In this document: one piece after another, positions 35,172 to 43,629 of the stretch
How the letters are laid out: each line of letters starts with the position of its first letter
Numbering within the stretch: position 1 is the stretch's first letter
NCBI GenBank assembly: GCA_023662725.1
Contig: JAMPIL010000001.1
Coordinates: forward strand, 713,796-777,795
DNA length: 64,000 bases
Direction: 5' to 3'
Origin: Ruminococcus flavefaciens
GTDB taxonomy: Bacteria > Bacillota > Clostridia > Oscillospirales > Ruminococcaceae
The notes under the pieces: model-generated
Databases searched by the model: none
Seen by the model: only the letters and a program-made list of their open reading frames with translations
What the model was told of the DNA's origin: nothing
Translations under genes and position numbers: made by a program

Positions 35172-37265
35172 TCAAACATTATAGATCATTGCGGTATAAT
35201 TAGGAATCGGCCACATATCACATGGCATATTTACCTCGATCTCATCAGCTATGCCACGCATAATATCCATCTCTGCGAGAACACAATCGTGGAAATATTC
35301 AGCCTGATTCTGTATATTTTCGATCTTGCAGGCAGATTCAAGCTGTGCGCCGAGTCTTTGAATAGAGTCGTAAAAACGGTCGGCGAGAGAATTAAGCTTA
35401 GAAGCAATTTTTTCCTCGGTATTGGCTGTCATTCCTATCTGCTTTTTAACAGTTATAGAACTGCAAACCTTCTGTATATAATCAAGAGTTGACGGAAGAA
35501 GCTTTCGGCTTGCCATTTCGATCATAGTACGGGCTTCGATCCGGATAGTTTTTGAATATGTTTCAAGAAGCACTTCGGTTCTTGCATTAAGTTCATTCTG
35601 GGTGTAAATATTGAATTTACGGAATATCCTCATATTCTTCTCGTCTGTATAATGCGGCAGGCAGTCAACGGTTGAAGCATAATTCGGAAGACCTCTTCGC
35701 TCTGCTTCTTTAACCCATTCTGCTGAATAACCGTCACCGTTGAAAATAATTCTTCTATGCTCTTTTAAAACTTTTTTAAGAAGATTCTTTACTTCAGCTT
35801 CAAAATTCTCAGTACCCTTAAACTGTTCAAGATTTTCAGTAAACCAACTAAGCTCTTCTGCCACAATAGTGTTAAGGAGGGCGTTAGGGCAGGCAATATT
35901 ATCGGAAGAACCTACCATTCTGAATTCAAAACGATTTCCTGTAAATGCAAAAGGAGAAGTTCTGTTTCTGTCAGTTGAGTCCTTCGGGAAAGACGGAAGA
36001 GCGTTTACTCCGATCTCAAACGTACTTGTCTGAGTTTTATAAACACCGTCCTCCTCAATAGCTTTGAGCACGGCGTCAAGCTCTTCGCCGAGGAACATTG
36101 AAATTATCGCCGGAGGAGCTTCATCTGCTCCAAGACGGTGATCGTTTCCGGCAGAAGCGGCAGAAAGACGCATAAGATCAGCATATTCGTCAACGCCCTT
36201 GATGAGAGCGCAAAGAATAGTTAAAAACTGTAGATTCTCCATAGGCGTATCGCCCGGATCGAGAAGATTCTGTCCATCATCAGTGGACATCGACCAGTTA
36301 TTGTGCTTGCCCGAACCGTTTACACCCTCGAAAGGTTTCTCGTGAAGCAGACAAACAAGACCATGTTTAAGCGCAACTTTTTTCATAACTTCCATTGCAA
36401 GTTCATTCTGATCCGTTCCAAGATTAGACGTTGTAAAAATCGGAGCCATTTCGTGCTGTGCCGGAGCGACCTCGTTATGCTTTGTTTTTGAATAAATTCC
36501 AAGCTTCCAGAGTTCCTCGTCAAGTTCCGCCATATAGGCGGCAATTCTTGGCTGTAAATTTGCGAAATATTGATCGTCCAGCTCCTGTCCCTTAGGCGGT
36601 TTAGCTCCGAAAAGAGTTCTGTCCGTTAAAATAAGGTCTTCACGCTGATCGTACATTTTTTTATCTATAAGGAAATATTCCTGTTCTGCACCTACTGTCG
36701 AAGTAACTCTTGTAACTTTGTCGTTGCCGAAAAGCTTGAGAAAACGCACAGCAGTCTGACTTAAAGCATCCATAGAGCGAAGCAGCGGGGTTTTCTTATC
36801 AAGAATTTCTCCTGTATACGAAACAAAAACAGTCGGGATATAGAGACTTCCCTCTTTAACAAAGCAGTAAGATGTCGGATCCCATGCGGTATAACCCCTT
36901 GCAAAACTGGTCTGACGAAGTCCGCCTGAAGGGAATGAAGAGGCATCCGGTTCACCTTTTACAAGAGCTTTACCCGAAAACTCCATAATTGCCATACCGC
37001 CGGGAGCCGTATTTATAAATGAATCATGTTTTTCCGCCGTTGAACCTGTGAGAGGCTGAAACCAGTGTGTATAATGAGTCGCACCCTTTTCGATCGCCCA
37101 GTCCTTGATAGTATTTGCAACGAAATCTGCCGTTGTCATATCGAGCGAATCGCCGTTCTGAATGGTTTTCATAAGCGCTTTATAAATGTTTTTAGGAAGT
37201 CTTGCTTTCATAACCTCGTGGTTAAAAACATTAGCCGCAAAAATTTCGGGAATGCTTTTTGTCAT
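35172..37265 (-). CDS. glnN: Glutamine synthetase type III
   Basis: About 697 aa, the large GlnN class found in Bacteroides, cyanobacteria and ruminococci; it makes glutamine from glutamate and ammonia. Blocks: [21 protein letters not shown] (metal Glu), [30 protein letters not shown] and [16 protein letters not shown]. The start is ATG 37265 with AGGAGG eight bases upstream, giving [19 protein letters not shown]; the frame is open to 37322 but that part is leader. A promoter at 37304-37332 lies just upstream. Divergent from the lipoprotein gene at 37470. Confidence 0.95.
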   Translation of the reverse strand: MTKSIPEIFAANVFNHEVMKARLPKNIYKALMKTIQNGDSLDMTTADFVANTIKDWAIEKGATHYTHWFQPLTGSTAEKHDSFINTAPGGMAIMEFSGKALVKGEPDASSFPSGGLRQTSFARGYTAWDPTSYCFVKEGSLYIPTVFVSYTGEILDKKTPLLRSMDALSQTAVRFLKLFGNDKVTRVTSTVGAEQEYFLIDKKMYDQREDLILTDRTLFGAKPPKGQELDDQYFANLQPRIAAYMAELDEELWKLGIYSKTKHNEVAPAQHEMAPIFTTSNLGTDQNELAMEVMKKVALKHGLVCLLHEKPFEGVNGSGKHNNWSMSTDDGQNLLDPGDTPMENLQFLTILCALIKGVDEYADLMRLSAASAGNDHRLGADEAPPAIISMFLGEELDAVLKAIEEDGVYKTQTSTFEIGVNALPSFPKDSTDRNRTSPFAFTGNRFEFRMVGSSDNIACPNALLNTIVAEELSWFTENLEQFKGTENFEAEVKNLLKKVLKEHRRIIFNGDGYSAEWVKEAERRGLPNYASTVDCLPHYTDEKNMRIFRKFNIYTQNELNARTEVLLETYSKTIRIEARTMIEMASRKLLPSTLDYIQKVCSSITVKKQIGMTANTEEKIASKLNSLADRFYDSIQRLGAQLESACKIENIQNQAEYFHDCVLAEMDIMRGIADEIEVNMPCDMWPIPNYTAMIYNV

Positions 37266-37303
37266 AATATTTCCTCCTGCAAAATTGCAAATTGTTACTT
37301 TAT

Positions 37304-37332
37304 ATTTTATCATATTCCGCAATTAATGTCAA
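37304..37332 (-). promoter_or_regulatory. Sigma-A-type promoter for glnN
   Basis: Minus strand TTGACA (37332-37327), 17-base spacer, TAAAAT (37309-37304). The leader is short and contains a TGCAA/TTGCA pair right before the ribosome site. Confidence 0.75.
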
Positions 37333-37386
37333 TATAAATATTTATCTCAATTAATTTGTCGTTTTCGACCATTTCCCTAAAATATA

Positions 37387-37415
37387 TTGACAAATTATTT
37401 GCAGTTTGTTATAAT
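37387..37415 (+). promoter_or_regulatory. Strong sigma-A-type promoter for the 37470 lipoprotein
   Basis: TTGACA (37387-37392), 17-base spacer, TATAAT (37410-37415): both boxes match consensus exactly. It fires away from glnN and is 55 bases from the lipoprotein start. Confidence 0.8.
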
Positions 37416-37469
37416 TAAATTGTAACATTCATTCAATAAAGTAATATAAAATGAGGAAGGATGTTTGTA

Positions 37470-38843
37470 ATGAAAAACAAAATATGGAAAAATATAGTGG
37501 TTTTATCGATCATAACCATGCTTTCAGGATGTTCTTCCGAAAATGTATCTCAAATTGATTCCGATGAAATTATTATAACAAACGCTGATAAAACTACTGC
37601 TGTAACTTCCCAGCCTGAGACTTCGACAGAACCGTTAAAACTTCATCCAATAAACGAAGAAAATATTACTATTTTAGACGTAAACAGCTACAACAAGGAA
37701 GATATTGTACAAAGAACAGATGATCTTCTGCTTTTTAAGCCTATGATTTCAATTTCGGAAGCCTTCCCAAATATGACGTATGAAAAAATAAACTTTCCGG
37801 ATAAATTCTCACCTAATTTATATAATAACGGAAAATTTTATGATGCATACTGCATTCCTCCCACTTCGCCGCAAACAGCCACCGACAGAGACAATTATGA
37901 AATAAACTGTTTTGATTTGAAAACCAATGAACTTTCAACACTTTTCAAAGTAAATGATAAATCAGCGTCTATCACTAATTGCGAAGGGAACTATCTGCTT
38001 TGGCACGAATCGCCAAATGCTTATTGGACTCAGCCGTCTTATCATCTTTATAATCTTGAGACAGGTGAGGATATAAAATATTACGACGCAGTTCTTGATG
38101 AAGATAACTGTTCTTACTATGGATTGCATTGGAATTCTCCTGTCATTATAGATGACAAAATTTACTATGATGATATGGTAGGCGTATATGAAGACGGAGT
38201 TGCTCACTATATAATTTACTGCTACGATATCAAAAATAAAAAGCTTGAAACAGTTTATGATGACGCTCAGAATCCATTTAAATATCAGGGAAAACTTGCA
38301 TGGTATAATCTTTCCTCAAACCGTGAAAATGCTGTTTTCTGCAACGAGGAAAACACATTTTTAAGATTTGAATACACATTTCATGCCGATTTAACAACAG
38401 CAGGAGATCTTATGATCATGCATGATCGGTTGTCTCATGCTTATTTAACATCATTTGACGATACCTTGGAATGTTTAGAATTAGAACTTGGTACTGATGA
38501 CACTGAGCATTTCTGGGTATCCGATGGCATAAAATTGATCAAAGATAATAAAGCCGAGCCTATTCTGATAGGAACTATTTCTGACGCTGTCGGTCATATT
38601 ATTGATCCTGTGTCAGACGGTCGTTTTATATGTTGGAGAGGCAGTGACAATACTGGAAAACCCACATTTTATGATTCAGAAAAAAATTATGTTATAGAGA
38701 TCAACTTTCTACCGTATAAAACCAACCCTTCTTATTACTATAAGTTTTGCGATGATAAATTGCTTTTAATCTGCTATGGTCATGATGAAAATGATGAGAG
38801 CTATACTGATTATTACATGATCTCACTGAACGAAAATCAATAA
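37470..38843 (+). CDS. Putative lipoprotein, possible beta-propeller, unknown function
   Basis: About 457 aa. Signal peptide with lipobox MLSGC (Cys near residue 20), a threonine-rich linker, then a mainly beta region of about 390 residues. Repeated short motifs (NCFDLKTNELSTLF, YHLYNLETGEDI, YCYDIKNKKLETVY) at roughly 60-residue spacing resemble propeller blades or DUF5050-like repeats. The ATG at 37470 has AGGAAGG eight bases upstream. Transcribed alone from a consensus promoter and closed by its own terminator. I do not recognise a named family; the surface location is well supported, the fold is inference. Confidence 0.75.
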   Translation: MKNKIWKNIVVLSIITMLSGCSSENVSQIDSDEIIITNADKTTAVTSQPETSTEPLKLHPINEENITILDVNSYNKEDIVQRTDDLLLFKPMISISEAFPNMTYEKINFPDKFSPNLYNNGKFYDAYCIPPTSPQTATDRDNYEINCFDLKTNELSTLFKVNDKSASITNCEGNYLLWHESPNAYWTQPSYHLYNLETGEDIKYYDAVLDEDNCSYYGLHWNSPVIIDDKIYYDDMVGVYEDGVAHYIIYCYDIKNKKLETVYDDAQNPFKYQGKLAWYNLSSNRENAVFCNEENTFLRFEYTFHADLTTAGDLMIMHDRLSHAYLTSFDDTLECLELELGTDDTEHFWVSDGIKLIKDNKAEPILIGTISDAVGHIIDPVSDGRFICWRGSDNTGKPTFYDSEKNYVIEINFLPYKTNPSYYYKFCDDKLLLICYGHDENDESYTDYYMISLNENQ

Positions 38844-38851
38844 TATAAATG

Positions 38852-38877
38852 ACGACACTTTTTCAGTGTCGTTTTTT
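38852..38877 (+). terminator. Terminator of the lipoprotein gene
   Basis: ACGACACT / AGTGTCGT stem of eight pairs with a T-rich loop and six T residues, nine bases after the stop. Confidence 0.9.
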
Positions 38878-38898
38878 GCAAATTTACTGCAAAAAACC

Positions 38899-38927
38899 TT
38901 TACCTTTTCGTCCCGATATGATATAAT
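38899..38927 (+). promoter_or_regulatory. Promoter for the metallophosphoesterase gene
   Basis: TTTACC (38899-38904), 17-base spacer, TATAAT (38922-38927). It leaves a leader of about 140 bases containing the palindrome at 38943-39036. Confidence 0.6.
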
Positions 38928-38942
38928 TAAATCAAGTTTTCA

Positions 38943-39036
38943 TTATAAATGATTCGGATGCCCTCGCAGATATACAATCTATGATTTGCTTACTGCGTAT
39001 CGGGCAATTTTACCACAAACTCTTCTGAGTTTATAA
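38943..39036 (+). repeat. Imperfect palindrome in the metallophosphoesterase leader
   Basis: TTATAAA (38943-38949) and TTTATAA (39030-39036) form the outer arms. Inside, TGCCC (38959-38963) pairs with GGGCA near 39002-39006, and CGCAG with CTGCG. The centre is AT-rich. It looks like a long hairpin leader similar in style, though not in sequence, to the ackA one. Confidence 0.4.
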
Positions 39037-39073
39037 CAAAATAGAAGAAAAGAAAATCTTGGAGGTAATAAAA

Positions 39074-39739
39074 TTGATTTTCGTAACCGGAGATACTCAC
39101 GGCGATATAAGCCGATTCAAACAACCTGAATTCAAAAAAATCAAACGTGGAGATACACTTATTATCTGCGGAGATTTCGGTTTTTTCTGGAATGGCTCGA
39201 GAAAAGAAAAAAACGATATTAAAAAACTTGCTTCACAAAATTATACCGTCGCTTTTGTTGATGGCTGCCACGAAAATTTCGACATTCTTGAAAGTTTTCC
39301 CGTTACCGATTGGCATGGAGGAAAAGCAAGAATCATTTCAGGTAATATCATTCATCTTATGCGAGGTCAGGTTTATAATATAGAAGATAAAAAAATTTTC
39401 ACATTCGGAGGCGGTCATAGTCAGGATTACGATTTCCGGCGTGACAGCGAAAACTGGTGGCAAAGAGAGCGTCCGACTCATGATGAGATTCGTGAAGCAA
39501 TTCATAATCTTGAGATGAACGATAATAAAGTTGATTATATTATAACTCACGAACCGCCGGCTTCACTGAAAGACTGTCTTAACGTTGATGTGCTTCAGCG
39601 TCTTGAAGTTCACGCTTTTTTCGAGGACATTATCAAAACCTGCGATTATAAGAAATGGTATTTCGGAAAATGTCACATTGATAAGCACATTCCTATAAAG
39701 TTTTACTCAATTTTTAACAATGTAACTCCGCTTAAATAA
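39074..39739 (+). CDS. Calcineurin-like metallophosphoesterase
   Basis: About 221 aa with metal-ligand motifs in order: GDTHGD (Asp-x-His), IICGDFGFFWNG (GD), VDGCHENFD (a GNHE variant), a conserved FGGGHSQDYDFR segment, and ITHEPP. These support a two-metal phosphodiesterase or phosphatase. The GNHE motif reads GCHE, an Asn-to-Cys change at a position that is normally a metal ligand, so metal binding may differ. The start is a TTG at 39074 with GGAGG eight bases upstream; no ATG fits. Substrate unknown. The twin cysteine peptides follow 119 bases downstream. Confidence 0.85.
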   Translation: MIFVTGDTHGDISRFKQPEFKKIKRGDTLIICGDFGFFWNGSRKEKNDIKKLASQNYTVAFVDGCHENFDILESFPVTDWHGGKARIISGNIIHLMRGQVYNIEDKKIFTFGGGHSQDYDFRRDSENWWQRERPTHDEIREAIHNLEMNDNKVDYIITHEPPASLKDCLNVDVLQRLEVHAFFEDIIKTCDYKKWYFGKCHIDKHIPIKFYSIFNNVTPLK

Positions 39740-39768
39740 TTGGAAAATGTTTTGCCATTATTTTTGCA

Positions 39769-39797
39769 TTGATTTAACGAAACAGCTATGCTATAAT
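39769..39797 (+). promoter_or_regulatory. Sigma-A-type promoter of the twin-peptide unit
   Basis: TTGATT (39769-39774), exactly 17 bases, TATAAT (39792-39797). The expected start is near 39804, directly at an ATTGTTCC arm that pairs with GGAACAAT at 39830-39837, forming a hairpin in the 5' leader or an operator just after the start site. Confidence 0.75.
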
Positions 39798-39858
39798 ATA
39801 ATTGTTCCAAGAGAGACAACAATTCAAAAGGAACAATACTTAATAGGAGGCTTCGATC

Positions 39859-39918
39859 ATGTGTTGCAATAACATTTGGAAAATGCTCTGCGAGATGTTC
39901 GGAATTTGCTGCAAATAA
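39859..39918 (+). CDS. 19-aa cysteine-rich peptide, copy 1
   Basis: ATG to TAA encodes MCCNNIWKMLCEMFGICCK. It has five cysteines in 19 residues (positions 2, 3, 11, 17, 18), two vicinal CC pairs and a hydrophobic, possibly helical middle. The ribosome site AGGAGG lies eight bases upstream. The ORF is repeated 105 bases later with an identical product. Promoter, ribosome sites and terminator are all on this strand, and the codons differ only silently between copies. No export signal or leader cleavage site is visible. I know no family for it; metal or redox cofactor binding, a signalling peptide, or a membrane-active peptide are all possible. Confidence 0.65.
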   Translation: MCCNNIWKMLCEMFGICCK

Positions 39919-39963
39919 GTGACAGCAATAAATCTTTGCAAATAAAAATAGGAGGTTTCAATT

Positions 39964-40023
39964 ATGTGCTGCAATAACATTTGGAAAATGCTCTGCGAGA
40001 TGTTCGGAATTTGCTGCAAATAA
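39964..40023 (+). CDS. 19-aa cysteine-rich peptide, copy 2
   Basis: A tandem duplicate of the ORF at 39859. The peptide is identical; within the ORF the only base change is TGT to TGC at codon 2, which is synonymous. It has its own AGGAGG ribosome site eight bases upstream. The flanking bases (about 20 before and 25 after) are also repeated with several changes, so the duplication is not brand new while the coding part stayed almost unchanged. The downstream terminator begins 22 bases later. Confidence 0.65.
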   Translation: MCCNNIWKMLCEMFGICCK

Positions 40024-40044
40024 GAGACAATAATAAATCTACGC

Positions 40045-40089
40045 AAAACGAAAAGCTGTTCGGATTTTTTCCGGACAGCTTTTCGTTTT
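40045..40089. terminator. Strong bidirectional terminator between the twin peptides and rnfB
   Basis: AAAACGAAAAGCTGTTCGGA pairs with TCCGGACAGCTTTTCGTTTT over 20 positions with one G-T pair. T-rich arms on both strands let it end the peptide transcript and the convergent rnf operon. Confidence 0.9.
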
Positions 40090-40096
40090 ATTAAAA

Positions 40097-40897
40097 CTAC
40101 ATATTGGTTTTATCGCAGTTATGAATAACCTTAACCGGACAAGCCTGCATACAAACTCCGCAGTTTGTACACTTATCATAGTCTATAGAAGCGTGGAAAT
40201 TTTCAACCGTAATTGCTCCGGAAGGACATTTCTTCTCACAGATCTTACAACCGATACATCCGTTTTTACAACTCAGCTTTGTCTCTTTTCCGTTGGCAGC
40301 AGAAGAACAGAGAACGTCGATATGCTTTGCCATTGGCTTTATGGATATAAGTCCATTAGGACATACCGCAGCACACTGTCCGCACGCTCCGCAAAGCGAC
40401 GGAATAATTTTTGCAACACCATCAATAATTTTAACGGCGTCATGCTCGCAGACGGCTGCACAATCGCCTAAACCGATACATCCGAATTTGCAGGCTCCGT
40501 TTCCTCCGTAAAAACGTTTAACTGCCTTGCATGATTGAACACCACTAAACTCAAATGCAGTCTGAGTCGCATTGCAGTCACCGTTGCAGTGAACAACAGC
40601 AACCATCGGAACAACATCAGCGGCGGCAGTTCCGAGAACTTCGGCGATTTTTCCGGCAGCGTCCGCTCCTCCGGGACGGCAGAGATTCGTTGCTGCTCCG
40701 TTATTTACAATAGCGGCGGCATAATCCGCACATCCGGCATATCCGCAGGCTCCGCAATTTGCCTGGGGTAAAGCCTCGCCGATCTTCTCGATTCGTTCGT
40801 CACCCTCAACATGAAAAACCTTTGCGGCAACGGTCAGCAGAACCCCTGCCAGCATTCCGCAAACGCCGACAACGAGCGCAGGAATAAAATATGTCAT
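40097..40897 (-). CDS. rnfB: Rnf complex ferredoxin subunit RnfB
   Basis: A 266-aa Fe-S protein with an N-terminal membrane anchor (residues 4-25) and an ANCGACGYAGCADYA cluster motif. Three further sets of CxxCxxCxxxCP/CxxC-type 4Fe-4S motifs follow (LCGACGQCAAVCP, CIGCKICEKKCP, CTNCGVCMQACP). RnfB is thought to accept electrons from soluble ferredoxin. Last gene of the operon, sharing a bidirectional terminator with the twin peptide unit. Confidence 0.96.
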   Translation of the reverse strand: MTYFIPALVVGVCGMLAGVLLTVAAKVFHVEGDERIEKIGEALPQANCGACGYAGCADYAAAIVNNGAATNLCRPGGADAAGKIAEVLGTAAADVVPMVAVVHCNGDCNATQTAFEFSGVQSCKAVKRFYGGNGACKFGCIGLGDCAAVCEHDAVKIIDGVAKIIPSLCGACGQCAAVCPNGLISIKPMAKHIDVLCSSAANGKETKLSCKNGCIGCKICEKKCPSGAITVENFHASIDYDKCTNCGVCMQACPVKVIHNCDKTNM

Positions 40898-40912
40898 ATC
40901 TGCTCTACCTCC

Positions 40913-41491
40913 TTAGCTGAATAAGCCCGAAAAGCCCATGAAGCTTACGGAAACGATCGACGCTGCGATAAGAGTTGCCGGAACACCCTTGAATGTTTCA
41001 GGTATATCTGCATACTCCATTTTTTTACGAACTCCGGAAAAAATAACAAGCGCAAGCATAAATCCAAGACCTGCGCCGAGAGCGTTGACGATCGACTGCA
41101 AGAACGAATAGCCGTTGTCTATATTCAGAACAGTTACACCGAGAACAGCGCAGTTTGTTGTAATAAGCGGCAGATAAACTCCGAGCGAACTATAAAGCGA
41201 AGGAATACACTTTTTCAACATTGTTTCCACGAGCTGTACAAAAAGTGCGATAACAAGAATGAAAACGACCGTATCAAAATATTCCAGTCCGTTTGGAACA
41301 AGGATTCCATGATGAATAGGATATGTAACAAGCGTTGCGCAAATCATTACAAATGTAACCGCAAGTCCCATTCCGGAAGCGCTGTCCAGCTTTTTTGAAA
41401 CGCCGAGAAACGGACAAATTCCCATGAATTTTGATAAAACAAAGTTATCCGTTAACATAGCCGAGAGAAGTATTATCATTAAAGATTTCAC
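40913..41491 (-). CDS. rnfA: Rnf complex membrane subunit RnfA
   Basis: About 192 aa with six membrane segments; with RnfE it forms the central membrane core. It shows the family opening NFVLSKFMGICPFLGVSKK and the LVTYPIHHGILVPNGLEYF segment. The start is a GTG at 41491 overlapping the rnfE stop by four bases (GTGA), with AGGTGG upstream; the frame stays open to 41515. Confidence 0.94.
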   Translation of the reverse strand: MKSLMIILLSAMLTDNFVLSKFMGICPFLGVSKKLDSASGMGLAVTFVMICATLVTYPIHHGILVPNGLEYFDTVVFILVIALFVQLVETMLKKCIPSLYSSLGVYLPLITTNCAVLGVTVLNIDNGYSFLQSIVNALGAGLGFMLALVIFSGVRKKMEYADIPETFKGVPATLIAASIVSVSFMGFSGLFS

Positions 41492-42162
41492 TGACAGCCA
41501 CCTGCCTTTCCGCAAGCTTCCGCATTAGGACATCCATGACATCCAAGTTCCTGCGGCGGCTTTCTTTTAGCAATTTTATTTACAAGAGCAATGATAACTC
41601 CGAGAGTGAAAAATCCTCCCGCCGGCATAATAAACAGCAGCATCGGGTTATCGTGAAGAACCGGAATATCCATTTCAAACCACTGTCCTGCGCCCAATAT
41701 CTCACGAATCGAGCCCATGATGAAAAGCGCCAGAGTAAATCCTGCACCCATGCCTATTGCATCGCAGGCTGAAGCTGCTATTCCGTTTTTGCTTGCAAAC
41801 ATTTCCGCACGTCCGAAAATAATACAATTTACCGTGATGAGAGTCAGGTAAATTCCGAGACTATCGTACAAATCGGGCATGAACCCTTCGAGAAGAAATC
41901 CGATAAGCGTTACAAAACTTGCAATAATTACGATAAATGCGGGAATTCTTACTTTATCAGGAATAACTTTTCTTAAAACCGAAACAACGATATTAGATCC
42001 GAGAAGTACAAACATTGTTGCCAGTCCCATTCCGATACCATTTTTTGCCTGAGTTGTTACAGCAAGCGTCGGACACATTCCGAGAAGCATTACAAGAGTA
42101 GGGTTCTCTTTAATGATTCCTTTAGTTAGTTCGCTTCCCAATGATTTTTTATTTTCAGCCAC
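41488..42162 (-). CDS. rnfE: Rnf complex membrane subunit RnfE
   Basis: A 224-aa integral membrane protein homologous to RnfA (the two arose by duplication). ENPTLVMLLGMCPTLAVTTQAKNGIGMG is the typical start. It has six membrane segments and a cysteine-bearing C-terminal tail (GCHGCPNAEACGKAGGC, four cysteines), longer than in many relatives. It overlaps rnfG by eight bases and rnfA by four. Confidence 0.94.
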   Translation of the reverse strand: MAENKKSLGSELTKGIIKENPTLVMLLGMCPTLAVTTQAKNGIGMGLATMFVLLGSNIVVSVLRKVIPDKVRIPAFIVIIASFVTLIGFLLEGFMPDLYDSLGIYLTLITVNCIIFGRAEMFASKNGIAASACDAIGMGAGFTLALFIMGSIREILGAGQWFEMDIPVLHDNPMLLFIMPAGGFFTLGVIIALVNKIAKRKPPQELGCHGCPNAEACGKAGGCQ

Positions 42163-42682
42163 CGAGAATCGCCTCCTTATTTTCGTTATAAACGTTCATT
42201 GCCGTATCTATGGCTTTTTTCATTCCCTTTGAAGAGAATGTCGCACCGCTTATTGCGTCGTAATTTTCAGGAGCTTCCGTTATTCCGATAAACTGCTTGC
42301 AAAACGAAGCTTCATCCCTTACCTTAGAACCAAGACCGGGAGTTTCTCCGAGAGAGACAAACTCTACTCCGGATAATGCTCCGTTTTCATCAATTCCGAT
42401 AAGAACGTTGATGCCGTCTTTGGAATAACCGTCTACACACACCTGAACGGCAGTTTTTCCGTCATTGGTGACTGCAATCGCCATAATGTCATCGTTTCCG
42501 AAATTATCGCCGAGAAGTCTGCTTTCGCACTTTCCGAACAGCGATTCAACGCTGCTGTTGAACTTTATCTCTTTCTGCTCGGCCACTTTATCCTTTGTAC
42601 TTTCGTATGCAAGAACAAGGAGCAGCGACGCAATAACGCAGATTATTGTTAAAACGAGAGTAGGTTTTATCTTATCTTTCAT
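42155..42682 (-). CDS. rnfG: Rnf complex flavin subunit RnfG
   Basis: About 175 aa with one N-terminal membrane segment and an extracytoplasmic FMN domain. The flavin-attachment motif is DAISGATFSSKG, in which the Thr of SGAT carries covalently bound FMN. ATG 42682 with AAGGAGG upstream is chosen over the longer frame to 42706, which would run further into rnfD. Confidence 0.94.
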   Translation of the reverse strand: MKDKIKPTLVLTIICVIASLLLVLAYESTKDKVAEQKEIKFNSSVESLFGKCESRLLGDNFGNDDIMAIAVTNDGKTAVQVCVDGYSKDGINVLIGIDENGALSGVEFVSLGETPGLGSKVRDEASFCKQFIGITEAPENYDAISGATFSSKGMKKAIDTAMNVYNENKEAILGG

Positions 42683-43616
42683 TTTTAACACCCTCCTTTG
42701 CGCCAAACACTTTAGTTCTTGTAAGTTGTTCGATATATGGAGTAAAAACGTTCATAAGAAGGATCGAGAACGATACTCCCTCCGGATAAGAACCAAAACG
42801 GCGAATAACAAACGTTATGATTCCGCATCCAAGACCGAATACGATCTTGCCTTTTGTCGTTATAGGAGTTGTGGCATAATCAGTCGCCATGAAGAAAGCT
42901 CCGAGGAAAACACCTCCGGCAAGTATATGATAAATCGGATCTCCGCCGGAAATAATCGTAAGCAGTGCAAGGCTTCCTATGAAAGAAATCGGAGCTGCAA
43001 GTGATATTATTTTTCTTGCAGCAAGATAAAGACCTCCGGCAAGCAGAGCAAGAGCACAGGTCTCGCCGAGACATCCTCCTACCTTTCCCAAAAGAAGATC
43101 GAGATACGACGGAAGTGAATCTGCTCCGGAACTTTCAAGAGCAAGCGGCGTTGCGGAAGAAACTGCGTCATAATGATATTCAAGAGGCTGTATCCAGTGA
43201 GTCATAGCTGACGGGAATGAAACCATAAGAACTATTCTTGCCGTTATAGCGGGATTTGCGAAGTTTTGTCCCAATCCTCCGAAAAGCTGTTTAACAATTA
43301 CTATCGCTACAAAACAACCTATAACAGCCATCCAGTATGGAAGAGTTACCGGAAGGTTCATAGCAAGAATAACTCCGGTAACAACAGCAGAAAGGTCGGT
43401 TATGGTATTGCTGCGTTTCATTATTCTGCGGCAAAGATACTCAAAAATCATACAGCTTGCCACGCATACTGACGTAAGGGAAATAACTCTCCAGCCAAAG
43501 AAATAGCATCCAACACATAATGCAGGAATCAGAGCTATAATAACGTTGAGCATTATTTTTGAAGTTTTTACATAATTATCGTCGTGCGGTGACGGCGAAA
43601 CGATCAGTTTATTCAT
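42672..43616 (-). CDS. rnfD: Rnf complex membrane flavin subunit RnfD
   Basis: About 314 aa with eight to nine membrane segments. The start region MNKLIVSPSPHDDNYVKTSKIML is the standard RnfD N-terminus, beginning at the ATG at 43616 after an AGGGCGG-like ribosome site. The FFMATDYATTPITTKGK segment contains the threonine region that carries covalent FMN in this family. It follows rnfC by 13 bases. Confidence 0.94.
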   Translation of the reverse strand: MNKLIVSPSPHDDNYVKTSKIMLNVIIALIPALCVGCYFFGWRVISLTSVCVASCMIFEYLCRRIMKRSNTITDLSAVVTGVILAMNLPVTLPYWMAVIGCFVAIVIVKQLFGGLGQNFANPAITARIVLMVSFPSAMTHWIQPLEYHYDAVSSATPLALESSGADSLPSYLDLLLGKVGGCLGETCALALLAGGLYLAARKIISLAAPISFIGSLALLTIISGGDPIYHILAGGVFLGAFFMATDYATTPITTKGKIVFGLGCGIITFVIRRFGSYPEGVSFSILLMNVFTPYIEQLTRTKVFGAKEGVKNER

Positions 43617-43629
43617 ATTATCCGCCCTC

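Noticed and set aside
39840-40046. A 68-codon minus-strand ORF containing two similar repeats of about 35 residues
   Set aside because: It is the antisense of the twin-peptide unit. Ribosome sites, promoter and the silent-only difference between copies all support the plus strand.
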